NCBI GenBank assembly: GCA_034933305.1
Contig: JAYFNU010000006.1
Span: forward strand, 104,015 to 168,014
From: JAYFNU01 sp034933305
Lineage (GTDB): Bacteria > Bacillota > Clostridia > Oscillospirales > Ruminococcaceae
Length of the DNA stretch: 64,000 nucleotides
Direction of reading: 5' to 3'
Part shown: positions 41,009 through 47,913 of the stretch, piece by piece
Layout: each line of letters begins with the position of its first letter
Numbering within the stretch: the stretch's first letter is position 1
Program-made: the position numbers and the translations under genes
Notes under the pieces: model-generated
Told to the model about the DNA's origin: nothing
The model's database searches: none
What the model saw: the letters and a program-made list of their open reading frames with translations, nothing else

Positions 41009-42388
41009 TCACTGCTTTCTGAGCTGCCGGATAAGCTCGGCCTTGCTGCGCACGTCGAGCTTGGAATACAGATTCTGGATGTGCGTCTTCACCGTGCTCT
41101 CGCTGATGTACAATTCCTGCGAGATCAGCCGGTAGGTAAAGCCCTTCAGAAGAAGCGCGGCGATCTCGCGCTCGCGGGCGGTCAGCTGCGGCGCTCCGGG
41201 CAGGCTGTCGATGGCCTGCTTCTGCTTTTCGGGGGGCATGGTCTCAAACGTCTGCAAAAAGGTGCTGTTTTTCAGCAGCAGGCTCAGCCTGTTGTAGAGG
41301 ATCGGCAGGATGACGACGGCGACGCAGACGGACGCGAGGGCGACGGTGACGCACGCGTCCGGCCCGTCGGACCTGCGGACCAGGCCGGAAATGCTCTCGC
41401 CCAGCAGCACGCCGGCGACGTTGACGGAAAGCCCGGTGCCCATTACCCGGGCGGGATTGCCGTGCAGCTCCAGCATCTCGCCGAGGATGCTCCACCAGAA
41501 CAGATCGGTGATGCCGAAAGCGCCCAGCAGCAGCGTGTCGACGGCCAGGTAGCTCAAAGCCGAACGGTCGAGCACCATGAACGCGAGAAAGCCGAGCCCG
41601 ATCATGGCGAGCGCCGTGTAAAGGATGTAGCTTCGGTTAAGGCGCCGCGGCAGCCGGGCGACGATGATCATCGCCGCGATATACGGCACGGCCCAGTACA
41701 GCGCCGGCAGAAGGCCGAGCGGTTCAAAGGCGGGGTTGACGACCTGGAACATGAGCCCGGAGGTCACCGTCACGGCGAGAATAAAGCCGCACAGCAGCGC
41801 CAGCGGCCTGCCCAGCGGCGCCTGCGGGGCCGCGTTGTCCCGGGAGGCCCTCTCCTGTGCGGCGCCCTGACGGCAGCCCGGCACGCAGACGCAGGAGGCG
41901 GCGAGACACAGCATGGACGGGATCAGGCCCGCGAAGGGGTGCAGCCAGACGGCGGCCAGATTCAGCGCCGCCATGAGCGTGGTGCCGCTTGCGATCGCGG
42001 CCGCGGCCGTGGCCATGCGTTCCGAAGCCGGAGAAAAGGAGCGGTACAGAAAGCCCCACGACGCGTTCCAGAGGCCCGCGGCGAACGAGACGACCGGCAG
42101 GCAGACCGCCCACGCGGACGGAGCGGGGAAGAAAAACAGTCCGCTGCCCACAAAGCAAAGGGCCGCGCAGACGACCATGGTTTTCCGCGCGGCCTTCAGC
42201 GTCTTCACGAAAAAGCCGCACGCAAACAGGCCCAGCGCGTGCGCCAGGATCGCGCCCCGGACGAGGCCCGACGCCTCGACCGCCTGCGCCCCGAGGAGCG
42301 CATACAGGATCTGCCCCTCGTAGGCGAAGGAGAGCAGCCATGCGTCAAAGAAACAAAAAGCAAGCACGGAGAGTTTTCTCGGATTCAC
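41009..42388 (-). CDS. 12-TM MFS-like membrane protein fused to a LuxR DNA-binding domain
   Basis: A 459-residue protein with about 12 hydrophobic segments in residues 1-370 arranged like a small MFS transporter. A short linker follows, then a LuxR/GerE helix-turn-helix (residues about 395-455: LTAREREIAALLLKGFTYRLISQELYISESTVKTHIQNLYSKLDVRSKAELI). The plan suggests a membrane receptor or transporter-like sensor that carries its own DNA-binding domain. Similar fusions are common in Eggerthellaceae and some gut Clostridia, from memory. The start is GTG at 42388 behind GGAGGTG. Confidence 0.85.
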   Translation of the reverse strand: MNPRKLSVLAFCFFDAWLLSFAYEGQILYALLGAQAVEASGLVRGAILAHALGLFACGFFVKTLKAARKTMVVCAALCFVGSGLFFFPAPSAWAVCLPVVSFAAGLWNASWGFLYRSFSPASERMATAAAAIASGTTLMAALNLAAVWLHPFAGLIPSMLCLAASCVCVPGCRQGAAQERASRDNAAPQAPLGRPLALLCGFILAVTVTSGLMFQVVNPAFEPLGLLPALYWAVPYIAAMIIVARLPRRLNRSYILYTALAMIGLGFLAFMVLDRSALSYLAVDTLLLGAFGITDLFWWSILGEMLELHGNPARVMGTGLSVNVAGVLLGESISGLVRRSDGPDACVTVALASVCVAVVILPILYNRLSLLLKNSTFLQTFETMPPEKQKQAIDSLPGAPQLTAREREIAALLLKGFTYRLISQELYISESTVKTHIQNLYSKLDVRSKAELIRQLRKQ

Positions 42389-42545
42389 TCAGCACCTCCG
42401 CCCGACGGCAGGTCCGCGTCAACGATCCGGGCCGATGCGGCGCGGGCTTTCCGCCCGCGCCGTGCCCCGTATTTTCTATATAGCACACGGCGGCGGATTT
42501 ATCAACAGCCGGGAGGATCTTCGGACCCCGCCGCGCCGGAAATTC

Positions 42546-42572
42546 AAAAGGCCCGCCGGTCTCCCGGCGGGC
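42546..42572 (-). terminator. Stranded terminator, probably the original lysS terminator
   Basis: GCCCGCCGG/CCGGCGGGC hairpin; on the - strand it ends in CCTTTTG. No gene now ends here: the next - gene upstream is LysR, 430 bp away. It lies 70 bp beyond the stop codon of the reconstructed ancestral lysS, where a lysS terminator is expected. Confidence 0.65.
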
Positions 42573-42640
42573 GCAGAAATGCCGCGCTTTTGGCGCGAAT
42601 CGCGGTGCAGGCCCCCCCGCAGGGGCCCGCGGACAGCTGA

Positions 42641-42684
42641 TCACAACCGCCCCCGGCGGTCAGTCAAGGGCTTCATCGTCGGGA
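42641..42684 (-). pseudogene. Displaced ancestral 3' end of lysS
   Basis: Read on the - strand from the left 17-bp repeat copy, the frame continues lysS codons PTMKP and then gives LTDRRGRL and a TGA at 42641-42643. This is what lysS would have encoded before the insertion split its tail from the body. The current lysS instead ends PTMKPIE with codons supplied by the inserted DNA. Confidence 0.65.
42668..42684. repeat. 17-bp direct repeat, left attachment-like copy
   Basis: Identical to 45765-45781. This copy is detached from lysS and is followed leftward by the displaced lysS tail. Confidence 0.8.
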
Positions 42685-42802
42685 TTTTTGCGGCGGAACA
42701 TTCAGTCGAATTCAATACTATTCAAATCCCTACTTTTATTCTTTCCGGTTAGCCACCCTCCCTACGATACTCTATCTCTCTCTGCTTTGGGTTTAGGGCC
42801 AT

Positions 42803-42870
42803 GGTGTAAGGTGTGGTGTAAGAGGTGTAAACATCTGCATCACACCGTTTCTATTGACTTTATGGTGTAA
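42803..42870 (+). repeat. Four GGTGTAA direct repeats, arm-type site candidates
   Basis: GGTGTAA occurs at 42803-42809, 42815-42821, 42824-42830 and 42864-42870, all in the same direction, within 200 bp of the left island end. Clustered short direct repeats beside a core site are typical of arm-binding sites for tyrosine integrases. The remainder of 42685-43002 is AT-rich and shows no gene. Confidence 0.5.
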
Positions 42871-42874
42871 GCCT

Positions 42875-42901
42875 TAGGTTACAATACGTTCTAATATCGT
42901 C
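42875..42901 (+). repeat. 27-bp imperfect direct repeat, left copy
   Basis: Matches 45346-45372 at 23 of 27 positions, beginning TAGGTTACA and ending CGTC. The two copies closely bracket the three cargo genes inside the larger island. Confidence 0.55.
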
Positions 42902-43002
42902 CATTATTGAGGGTTTTCGGAGCTTTCATCAGATTGGGTTTTCTTTTTTTCTGCCCATTCTTTATACTCTTTCGGCGGCAGATCAAAACTTTACAAATAA
43001 AG

Positions 43003-43872
43003 CTATGATCTGTAAGGGAGATACTCCAGAAAACGTTTAACTGCGATGGAGGCCGTTTTTTTGTCTCGCAGGGCGAGGCCGATGTTGCGGTAGGCTGGCA
43101 CATCCAGTTCTTTCGCAGCGATACGGTACGGAATACGCTTGAGAATCAGCTGCGGCAAAATGCTGACGCCGAGGCCGCTTTCCACCATGGACATTACAGC
43201 GTAGTCGTCCCAGGTGGTAAAGCGCACACGCGGGATCAAACCGGCGCGTTCAAAGATCTCGGAGATTTCCGCTTTGGCGCCTTTTTCCAAAAGCATGAAC
43301 GGCTCATCGCAGAGGGCCGATACCGGAATCTTTTCCTGCTTTGCAAGAGGATGATCTTCCGGCAGGATGGCGAGCAGCTTGTCCTGCTCCAGAAAAATCG
43401 TCTCAAACTCCGGGCGCGTCGGCAGCCGCAAAAAGCCGCAGTCCACTCGTCCATCGGCAATCCATTCCTCAATCTCCGTGTAGTCGCCGAGCAGCAGCTC
43501 ATAGTCAATGTTGGGATAGCTCTTTTGAAACTCTTTGATGATCTTCGGCAGCCAGTGTGTTGCCACACTGGAAAATGTGCCGATGCGGATCAGCCCCGAT
43601 TGCAGGCCGTTCAGCTCATCCACCTGCATCTGCAGCTTTTGGTATTCTTCGCAAAGGCTCTTCGCCCTCGGCAGCAGCTCCATGCCGTCGGAGGTGAGCC
43701 GCACGCCGGAACGGCTGCGCTCCAAAAGCGAAACGCGCCATTCTTTTTCGAGGTCGGCGATCATGCGGCTGATACCAGACTGAGAATAGTGCAGCATCTC
43801 TGCCGCCTTGGTAAAACTGCCGTATTCGACTGTCTTGACAAAGGCCATGTATTTTAAGAGATTTGCGTCCAT
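43003..43872 (-). CDS. LysR-family regulator (island cargo)
   Basis: A 289-residue regulator with an N-terminal winged HTH (YMAFVKTVEYGSFTKAAEMLHYSQSGISRMIADLEKEW) and a C-terminal co-inducer domain of the CysB/periplasmic-binding fold (LIRIGTFSSVATHWLPKII onward). The ATG at 43872 follows GGGGGAGCC; a GTG one codon earlier is possible. It is divergent from the prolyl-tRNA editing gene, the usual LysR layout. Two ATGATAAAC copies in the shared gap are candidate binding sites. Codon use is less GC-biased than the rest of the window, consistent with recent acquisition. Confidence 0.9.
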   Translation of the reverse strand: MDANLLKYMAFVKTVEYGSFTKAAEMLHYSQSGISRMIADLEKEWRVSLLERSRSGVRLTSDGMELLPRAKSLCEEYQKLQMQVDELNGLQSGLIRIGTFSSVATHWLPKIIKEFQKSYPNIDYELLLGDYTEIEEWIADGRVDCGFLRLPTRPEFETIFLEQDKLLAILPEDHPLAKQEKIPVSALCDEPFMLLEKGAKAEISEIFERAGLIPRVRFTTWDDYAVMSMVESGLGVSILPQLILKRIPYRIAAKELDVPAYRNIGLALRDKKTASIAVKRFLEYLPYRS

Positions 43873-43910
43873 CACGGCTCCCCCTTAAATCCGGTTTTGT
43901 GATGCAATAC

Positions 43911-43953
43911 ATGATAAACATTCGCTTTTATAATTTATAGTCTGATGATAAAC
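43911..43953. promoter_or_regulatory. Divergent control region with two candidate LysR sites
   Basis: ATGATAAAC at 43911-43919 and again at 43945-43953, 34 bp apart (about three helical turns), with a TATAAT at 43929-43934 between them. The region lies between divergent lysR and the prolyl-tRNA editing gene. Confidence 0.45.
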
Positions 43954-43993
43954 TGCTTTCAGTGAGTTTTCAAGCAGAAAGGTCGCAAAGTAA

Positions 43994-44533
43994 ATGTTTT
44001 TTGTGAGTGAAATCAGAACCGCGGCGCCGGAGCGATTCCGAACGCCCTTGCAGGAGAAGGTGTATCACACGCTGCGCGATCTGCACATTCCTTTCGAGCG
44101 GGTGGATACCGACGAGGCGATCACGATGGAGGACTGCGTTCAGATCGACGCAAAGCTGCAGATGAAAATGGTCAAGACACTGTTCCTCTGCAATCGGCAG
44201 CAGACCGCATACTATCTTTTTATCACTGCCGGCGACAAGCCATTCAGTTCCAAGAACTTCAGCTCATCGCTGGGGATCTCCCGCGTATCCTTCGCACCGT
44301 CTGAAATGATGCGGACCTTGCTGGGCACAAAAATCGGCGCGGCCACAGTGTTCAGCGCTTTGCTGGATACCGGCAGCCGCGTGCAGATTGTCTTTGACCG
44401 GGACGTGCTGGCGGAACAATGGTACGGCTGCAGCGACGGCACGACAACCGGCTATATGAAGGTTCGCACAGACGACATTCTCCGCGTGTTTTTGCCCTTC
44501 ACGCATCACGCGGCGCTGACCGCGGAGGTGTGA
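43994..44533 (+). CDS. Prolyl-tRNA editing (ProX/YbaK-type) deacylase (island cargo)
   Basis: A 179-residue YbaK/ProX-fold protein of the prolyl-tRNA synthetase-associated family, which removes wrongly attached amino acids (Ala or Cys in known members) from tRNA-Pro. Visible signs are the N-terminal YHTLRDLHIPFERVDTDEAITMEDC, then KMVKTLFLCNRQQTAYYLFITAGDKPFSSKNFSSSLG, and the conserved late region LLGTKIGAATVFSAL. It stops one base before the proB ATG, so the two are surely coupled. Divergent lysR probably regulates the pair. The ribosome site is weak (AAAGG). Confidence 0.8.
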   Translation: MFFVSEIRTAAPERFRTPLQEKVYHTLRDLHIPFERVDTDEAITMEDCVQIDAKLQMKMVKTLFLCNRQQTAYYLFITAGDKPFSSKNFSSSLGISRVSFAPSEMMRTLLGTKIGAATVFSALLDTGSRVQIVFDRDVLAEQWYGCSDGTTTGYMKVRTDDILRVFLPFTHHAALTAEV

Positions 44534-44534
44534 C

Positions 44535-45332
44535 ATGGGACTGTATCAGAATCGGATCGTCGTCAAGGTCGGCACATCCACCCTGACAAACGAATTGGGG
44601 AAAAGCGACCTGCGCAGCTTCGACCGCCTGGCCTGCGTCCTGTCGGACATTCAGAACATGGGTTACGAGGTCATTCTGGTGTCCTCCGGCGCGATCGCGG
44701 TGGGGATGAACAAGTTCGGCTGGAAGACCCGCCCCGCCGGCATGAAGCAAAAGCAGGCGGCCGCCGCCGTTGGCCAATGCAGCATGATGTTCCTGTACGA
44801 CAAATTTTTCGGCGACTACGACAAGACCATCGGGCAGATTCTGCTCAACGCCGAGGACATCCGGCAGGAGGAAAAGAGGGAAAATCTGACCAACACCTTT
44901 AACGCGCTGCTGGAGATGGGTATTATCCCGATCGTCAACGAAAACGACTCCGTGAGCTATACAGAGATCGAGTCGGAGGAGCGGCTGTTTGGGGACAACG
45001 ACCGCCTTTCCGCCGTGGTGGCGGTGCTGTGCAGCGCGGGCAGGCTGGTGATCCTCTCGGACATCGACGGCTTGTTCGAGGCCGATCCTCGGCTTTATCC
45101 CCACGCAAAGAAAATCTCTCGGATTGAAACAATTGATGAGAGCGTTTACGCGCTTGCGGGCGGCGCGGGCTCCCGCCGCGGCACCGGCGGGATGCGGACG
45201 AAGCTGCAGGCGGCGGAGCTTGCCACCTCGCAGGGCACTGAAACAATCATCACAAACGGGAAGCACCCCGAAGCCCTGTATGAAATTGTCAATGGCAAGG
45301 CAGTGGGAACGCTTTTCGCCGGGAAGAAGTAA
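44535..45332 (+). CDS. proB: Glutamate 5-kinase ProB without PUA domain (island cargo)
   Basis: A 265-residue amino-acid kinase that phosphorylates glutamate in the first step of proline synthesis. It has KVGTSTLT at the N-terminus, VSSGAIAVGM, the substrate loop NENDSVS, FGDNDRLSAVVA, LSDIDGLFEADPR and the GTGGMRTKLQAAELA motif. It ends before the C-terminal PUA domain found in the longer enzymes; the short form is common in Firmicutes. No proA is nearby in the window, so the pathway is incomplete here. It is cotranscribed with the editing deacylase and followed by a strong terminator 270 bp downstream. Confidence 0.93.
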   Translation: MGLYQNRIVVKVGTSTLTNELGKSDLRSFDRLACVLSDIQNMGYEVILVSSGAIAVGMNKFGWKTRPAGMKQKQAAAAVGQCSMMFLYDKFFGDYDKTIGQILLNAEDIRQEEKRENLTNTFNALLEMGIIPIVNENDSVSYTEIESEERLFGDNDRLSAVVAVLCSAGRLVILSDIDGLFEADPRLYPHAKKISRIETIDESVYALAGGAGSRRGTGGMRTKLQAAELATSQGTETIITNGKHPEALYEIVNGKAVGTLFAGKK

Positions 45333-45345
45333 TATGAAAAAATCG

Positions 45346-45372
45346 TAGGTTACAGTACATTCTAACAACGTC
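45346..45372 (+). repeat. 27-bp imperfect direct repeat, right copy
   Basis: Second copy of the 42875-42901 sequence (23/27 matches), 13 bp after the proB stop. The following 45373-45600 has no recognisable gene; one short open stretch (from about 45378) gives no family. Confidence 0.55.
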
Positions 45373-45602
45373 AGAGTATATAAAGGCGGCTCCTGACGGT
45401 GTACAGCGGCTTTCTGATGCTGCGGACGCTGCGCAGTTTCTGAGGTCCATTCAGTTAATTCTATATTCAAAAGAACAGGCGCCGCAGCACAAAGGGAGAA
45501 GTGCTTTTCAAACAGCTGCAGTGGTAATTTATACATTCCATCTGCTTTCATATAGTGTCTCCCCGGTGCTTTTTCCCCCTTCCGCACCGCTGATTCTGCA
45601 CG

Positions 45603-45642
45603 AAAAAGAGGCTTTGGCCATCGACCGGCCAAAGCCTCTTTT
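45603..45642 (+). terminator. Strong terminator at the right side of the island
   Basis: AAAAAGAGGCTTTGGCC / GGCCAAAGCCTCTTTT with a 7-nt loop, bidirectional in form. It closes the cargo operon and stands between it and lysS. Confidence 0.85.
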
Positions 45643-45755
45643 ACTATCCTGGTATATGGTGTTATAAACGGTTGTCCAAACATGGTATACCAATGTGGTA
45701 CTAACCATGAAAAACGGAACCTTTAAAAGTCTTTGAAACTCTACGAAACCCTTTA

Positions 45756-47258
45756 TTACTCTATGGGCTTCATCGTCGGGAACAGCAGCACGTCGCGGAT
45801 GGAGGGCGCGCCGGTGAGCAGCATCACGAGGCGGTCGACGCCGATGCCGAGGCCGCCCGTCGGCGGCATGCCGTACTCGAGCGCGGTGAGGAAATCCTCG
45901 TCGATATCGCAGGCCTCGTCGTCGCCCATCGCCTTGAGCTGGGCCTGCCGCGTGAAGCGCTCGCGCTGGTCGATGGGGTCGTTGAGCTCCGAGAAGGCGT
46001 TCGCGTATTCGCGGCCGCCGATGAACAGCTCAAAGCGCTCGGTGTAGCCGGGGTGCTTCGGGTCTTTCTTCGCGAGCGGGGAGATCTCGACCGGGTGGCC
46101 GGTGATGAAGGTCGGCTCGATGAGCTTGTCCTCGCAGTATTTTTCAAAGAAGAGATTCAGCACGTCGCCCTTGCCGTGGCGGTCGAGCACCTCGATGCCG
46201 TGCTGCTTCGCGAGCGCCTTCGCCTCGTCGAGCGTTGCGACGGCGTCGAAATCGACGCCCGCGTCCCGCTTGACGGCGTCCGTCATGGAAAGGCGCAGGA
46301 AGGGCTTGTTGAGGTCGTATTCGACGCCGTCGAGCGACGTCTTCGCCTCCTCGCCGAGCACCGCGCGCGCGACGAAGCGGATGAGATCCTCCGTGAGATC
46401 CATGATGTCCTCGTAATCGGCGAAGGCCTCATAGAGCTCGAGCATCGTGAATTCGGGGTTGTGGCGAACATCCATGCCCTCGTTGCGGAAGACGCGGCCG
46501 ATCTCGTAGACCTTGTCGAAGCCGCCGACGATGAGGCGCTTGAGATGCAGCTCGAGCGCGATGCGCAGGTACATGTCGATGTCGAGCGTGTTGTGATGCG
46601 TGACGAAGGGGCGCGCCGCCGCGCCGCCCGCGATGGTGTGCAGCACGGGCGTCTCCACCTCGAGATAGCCGCGCGCGTCGAGGTAGCTGCGGATCTCCCG
46701 GATGATGCGGGAGCGCTTCAGGAAGACGTCCCGGACCTCCGGGTTGACGATGAGGTCTACGTAGCGCTGGCGGTAGCGAAGATCGGTGTCCTTGAGGCCG
46801 TGATATTTCTCCGGCAGCGGGCGCAGCGATTTCGACAGCAGCACAAGCTGCTTTGCGTGCACGGACACCTCGCCGCGCTTCGTCATGAACACGAAGCCCC
46901 GAACGCCGATGATGTCGCCGATGTCCCAGGTTTTGAAGGCGGCGAAGGCCTCCTCGCCGATGTCGTCGCGGCGGACATAGACCTGGATCTTGCCCGTCGA
47001 ATCGTACAGATCGATGAAATTCGCCTTTCCCATGTCGCGCCAGCTGGTGATGCGCCCGGCGACGCTGACGTCCTTGCCCTCGTAGCCGCCCTCGAAGTGC
47101 GCTTTGATGTCGGCGGCGCGCTCGGCGGCGTCGTAGGAGGTGATGAGGAACGGGTCGCAGCCGTCCTCGCGCAGTTTCTTCAGCTTGTCCTTGCGGATGG
47201 CGATCAGCTCGTTCTCGCTGACCACAGGCGTTTCGTTCACATTCGGTTGTTCGTTCAT
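45756..47258 (-). CDS. lysS: Lysyl-tRNA synthetase, class II
   Basis: A 500-residue class IIb synthetase that charges tRNA-Lys. An N-terminal OB-fold anticodon-binding domain spans about 50-160 (VSVAGRITSWRDMGKANFIDL). The catalytic core has motif 1 around EVETPVLHTIAGGAAARPF, motif 2 FRNEGMDVRHNPEFTMLE and motif 3 GLGIGVDRLVMLLTG. I start at the ATG at 47258; a GTG at 47270 overlaps the likely ribosome site GGGGTG. Its last codons (IE and the stop) lie in the inserted island, so the C-terminal two residues appear to be supplied by the foreign DNA. Its old terminator is now 3 kb away. Confidence 0.95.
   Translation of the reverse strand: MNEQPNVNETPVVSENELIAIRKDKLKKLREDGCDPFLITSYDAAERAADIKAHFEGGYEGKDVSVAGRITSWRDMGKANFIDLYDSTGKIQVYVRRDDIGEEAFAAFKTWDIGDIIGVRGFVFMTKRGEVSVHAKQLVLLSKSLRPLPEKYHGLKDTDLRYRQRYVDLIVNPEVRDVFLKRSRIIREIRSYLDARGYLEVETPVLHTIAGGAAARPFVTHHNTLDIDMYLRIALELHLKRLIVGGFDKVYEIGRVFRNEGMDVRHNPEFTMLELYEAFADYEDIMDLTEDLIRFVARAVLGEEAKTSLDGVEYDLNKPFLRLSMTDAVKRDAGVDFDAVATLDEAKALAKQHGIEVLDRHGKGDVLNLFFEKYCEDKLIEPTFITGHPVEISPLAKKDPKHPGYTERFELFIGGREYANAFSELNDPIDQRERFTRQAQLKAMGDDEACDIDEDFLTALEYGMPPTGGLGIGVDRLVMLLTGAPSIRDVLLFPTMKPIE
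45765..45781. repeat. 17-bp direct repeat, right copy inside lysS
   Basis: Identical to 42668-42684. On the - strand it encodes the near-terminal PTMKP of lysyl-tRNA synthetase. AT-rich sequence with repeated TGGTAT/TGGTAC motifs lies just to its left (45655-45720). Confidence 0.8.
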
Positions 47259-47287
47259 CTGTTGTCGCACCCCTGTCCTGATTTTAG

Positions 47288-47334
47288 GAAATAAAAACCG
47301 ATCCTTCGCAGCGGAGCGCGCAGGATCGGTAAAG
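47288..47334 (-). terminator. Intrinsic terminator after greA
   Basis: ACCGATCCT...AGGATCGGT stem; on the - strand it ends in GGTTTTTATTT. It separates greA from lysS. Confidence 0.75.
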
Positions 47335-47336
47335 AC

Positions 47337-47822
47337 TCAGTTCAGACTCTGTTTGTCTATTTTTTTGATCTTCAGCCGCGTCGTGCCGCCCGGCGTGAGC
47401 GCTTCGACGGTCTCGCCCGCGCGGTGGCCGATGAGAGCGTTCCCCACGGGGGATTCGTCGCTTATTTTGTTATGGATGGCGTCGGCCTCGCCCGAGCTGA
47501 CGATCGAGTAAACCTCGGCCTCGCCGTCGTCGAGATATTCCACGTGCACGACGCTGCCGACGCTGACTTTGTCCGTCGTCAGCTCGTCCTCGTCGAGGAC
47601 CTTCGCGTTCTGCAGCATTTTTTCGATCTCGACGATGCGGCTTTCGACCATGGCCTGGTTGTTCTTGGCCTCGTCGTACTCGCTGTTCTCGGAGAGATCG
47701 CCGTGCGAGCGCGCCTCTTTGATGACCTCCGCAATTTCCTTGCGCTTGACGGTCTTCAGATATTCGAGCTCCTGCTCATACTCGTGGAGCTTCGTTTTGC
47801 TCATCAGCGCTTCTTTAGACAT
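47337..47822 (-). CDS. greA: Transcript cleavage factor GreA
   Basis: A 161-residue protein with an N-terminal coiled-coil finger (LHEYEQELEYLKTVKRKEIAEVIKEARSHGDLSENSEYDEAKNNQ, carrying the tip acidic residues that enter the RNA polymerase channel) and a C-terminal FKBP-like domain (VGSVVHVEY onward, ending LTPGGTTRLKIKKI). It rescues backtracked polymerase. The ATG at 47822 follows AAGGAAGG; a longer in-frame read-through upstream has no start signal. Length is normal. In Clostridia greA is commonly just upstream of lysS, as here. Confidence 0.95.
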   Translation of the reverse strand: MSKEALMSKTKLHEYEQELEYLKTVKRKEIAEVIKEARSHGDLSENSEYDEAKNNQAMVESRIVEIEKMLQNAKVLDEDELTTDKVSVGSVVHVEYLDDGEAEVYSIVSSGEADAIHNKISDESPVGNALIGHRAGETVEALTPGGTTRLKIKKIDKQSLN

Positions 47823-47913
47823 GCAGCAGCCTTCCTTTACGTTTTTATACAATGTTAAATTATATGGGATAATCGGATGGGTGTCAAGCTTTTTCGGGGC
47901 GCGCGGCGCGCGC

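Larger units (their letters stand above)
42668..45781. mobile_element. Small integrated genomic island at the 3' end of lysS
   Basis: The identical 17-bp GGGCTTCATCGTCGGGA occurs at 42668-42684 and at 45765-45781 in direct orientation, the right copy being inside lysS. Between them lies about 3.1 kb with visibly higher A+T and different codon use. It carries lysR, a prolyl-tRNA editing gene and proB. The left end has four copies of GGTGTAA, like arm-type integrase sites, and the right end has repeated TGGTAT/TGGTAC motifs. This is the pattern left by a tyrosine recombinase that targets the lysS 3' end and restores the gene. No recombinase gene is inside, so it is a cargo remnant or moves in trans. 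Confidence 0.7.

Noticed and set aside
38802..42572. Two nearly identical hairpins (38802-38829 and 42546-42572) as ends of a mobile element
   Set aside because: Both have the form of - strand terminators with a T-run at the same side; a related terminator stem is enough to explain them and there are no flanking duplications.
45373..45600. Short open stretch after proB as a gene or recombinase remnant
   Set aside because: No start signal, no family resemblance, and it is interrupted in alternative frames; treated as island flank.
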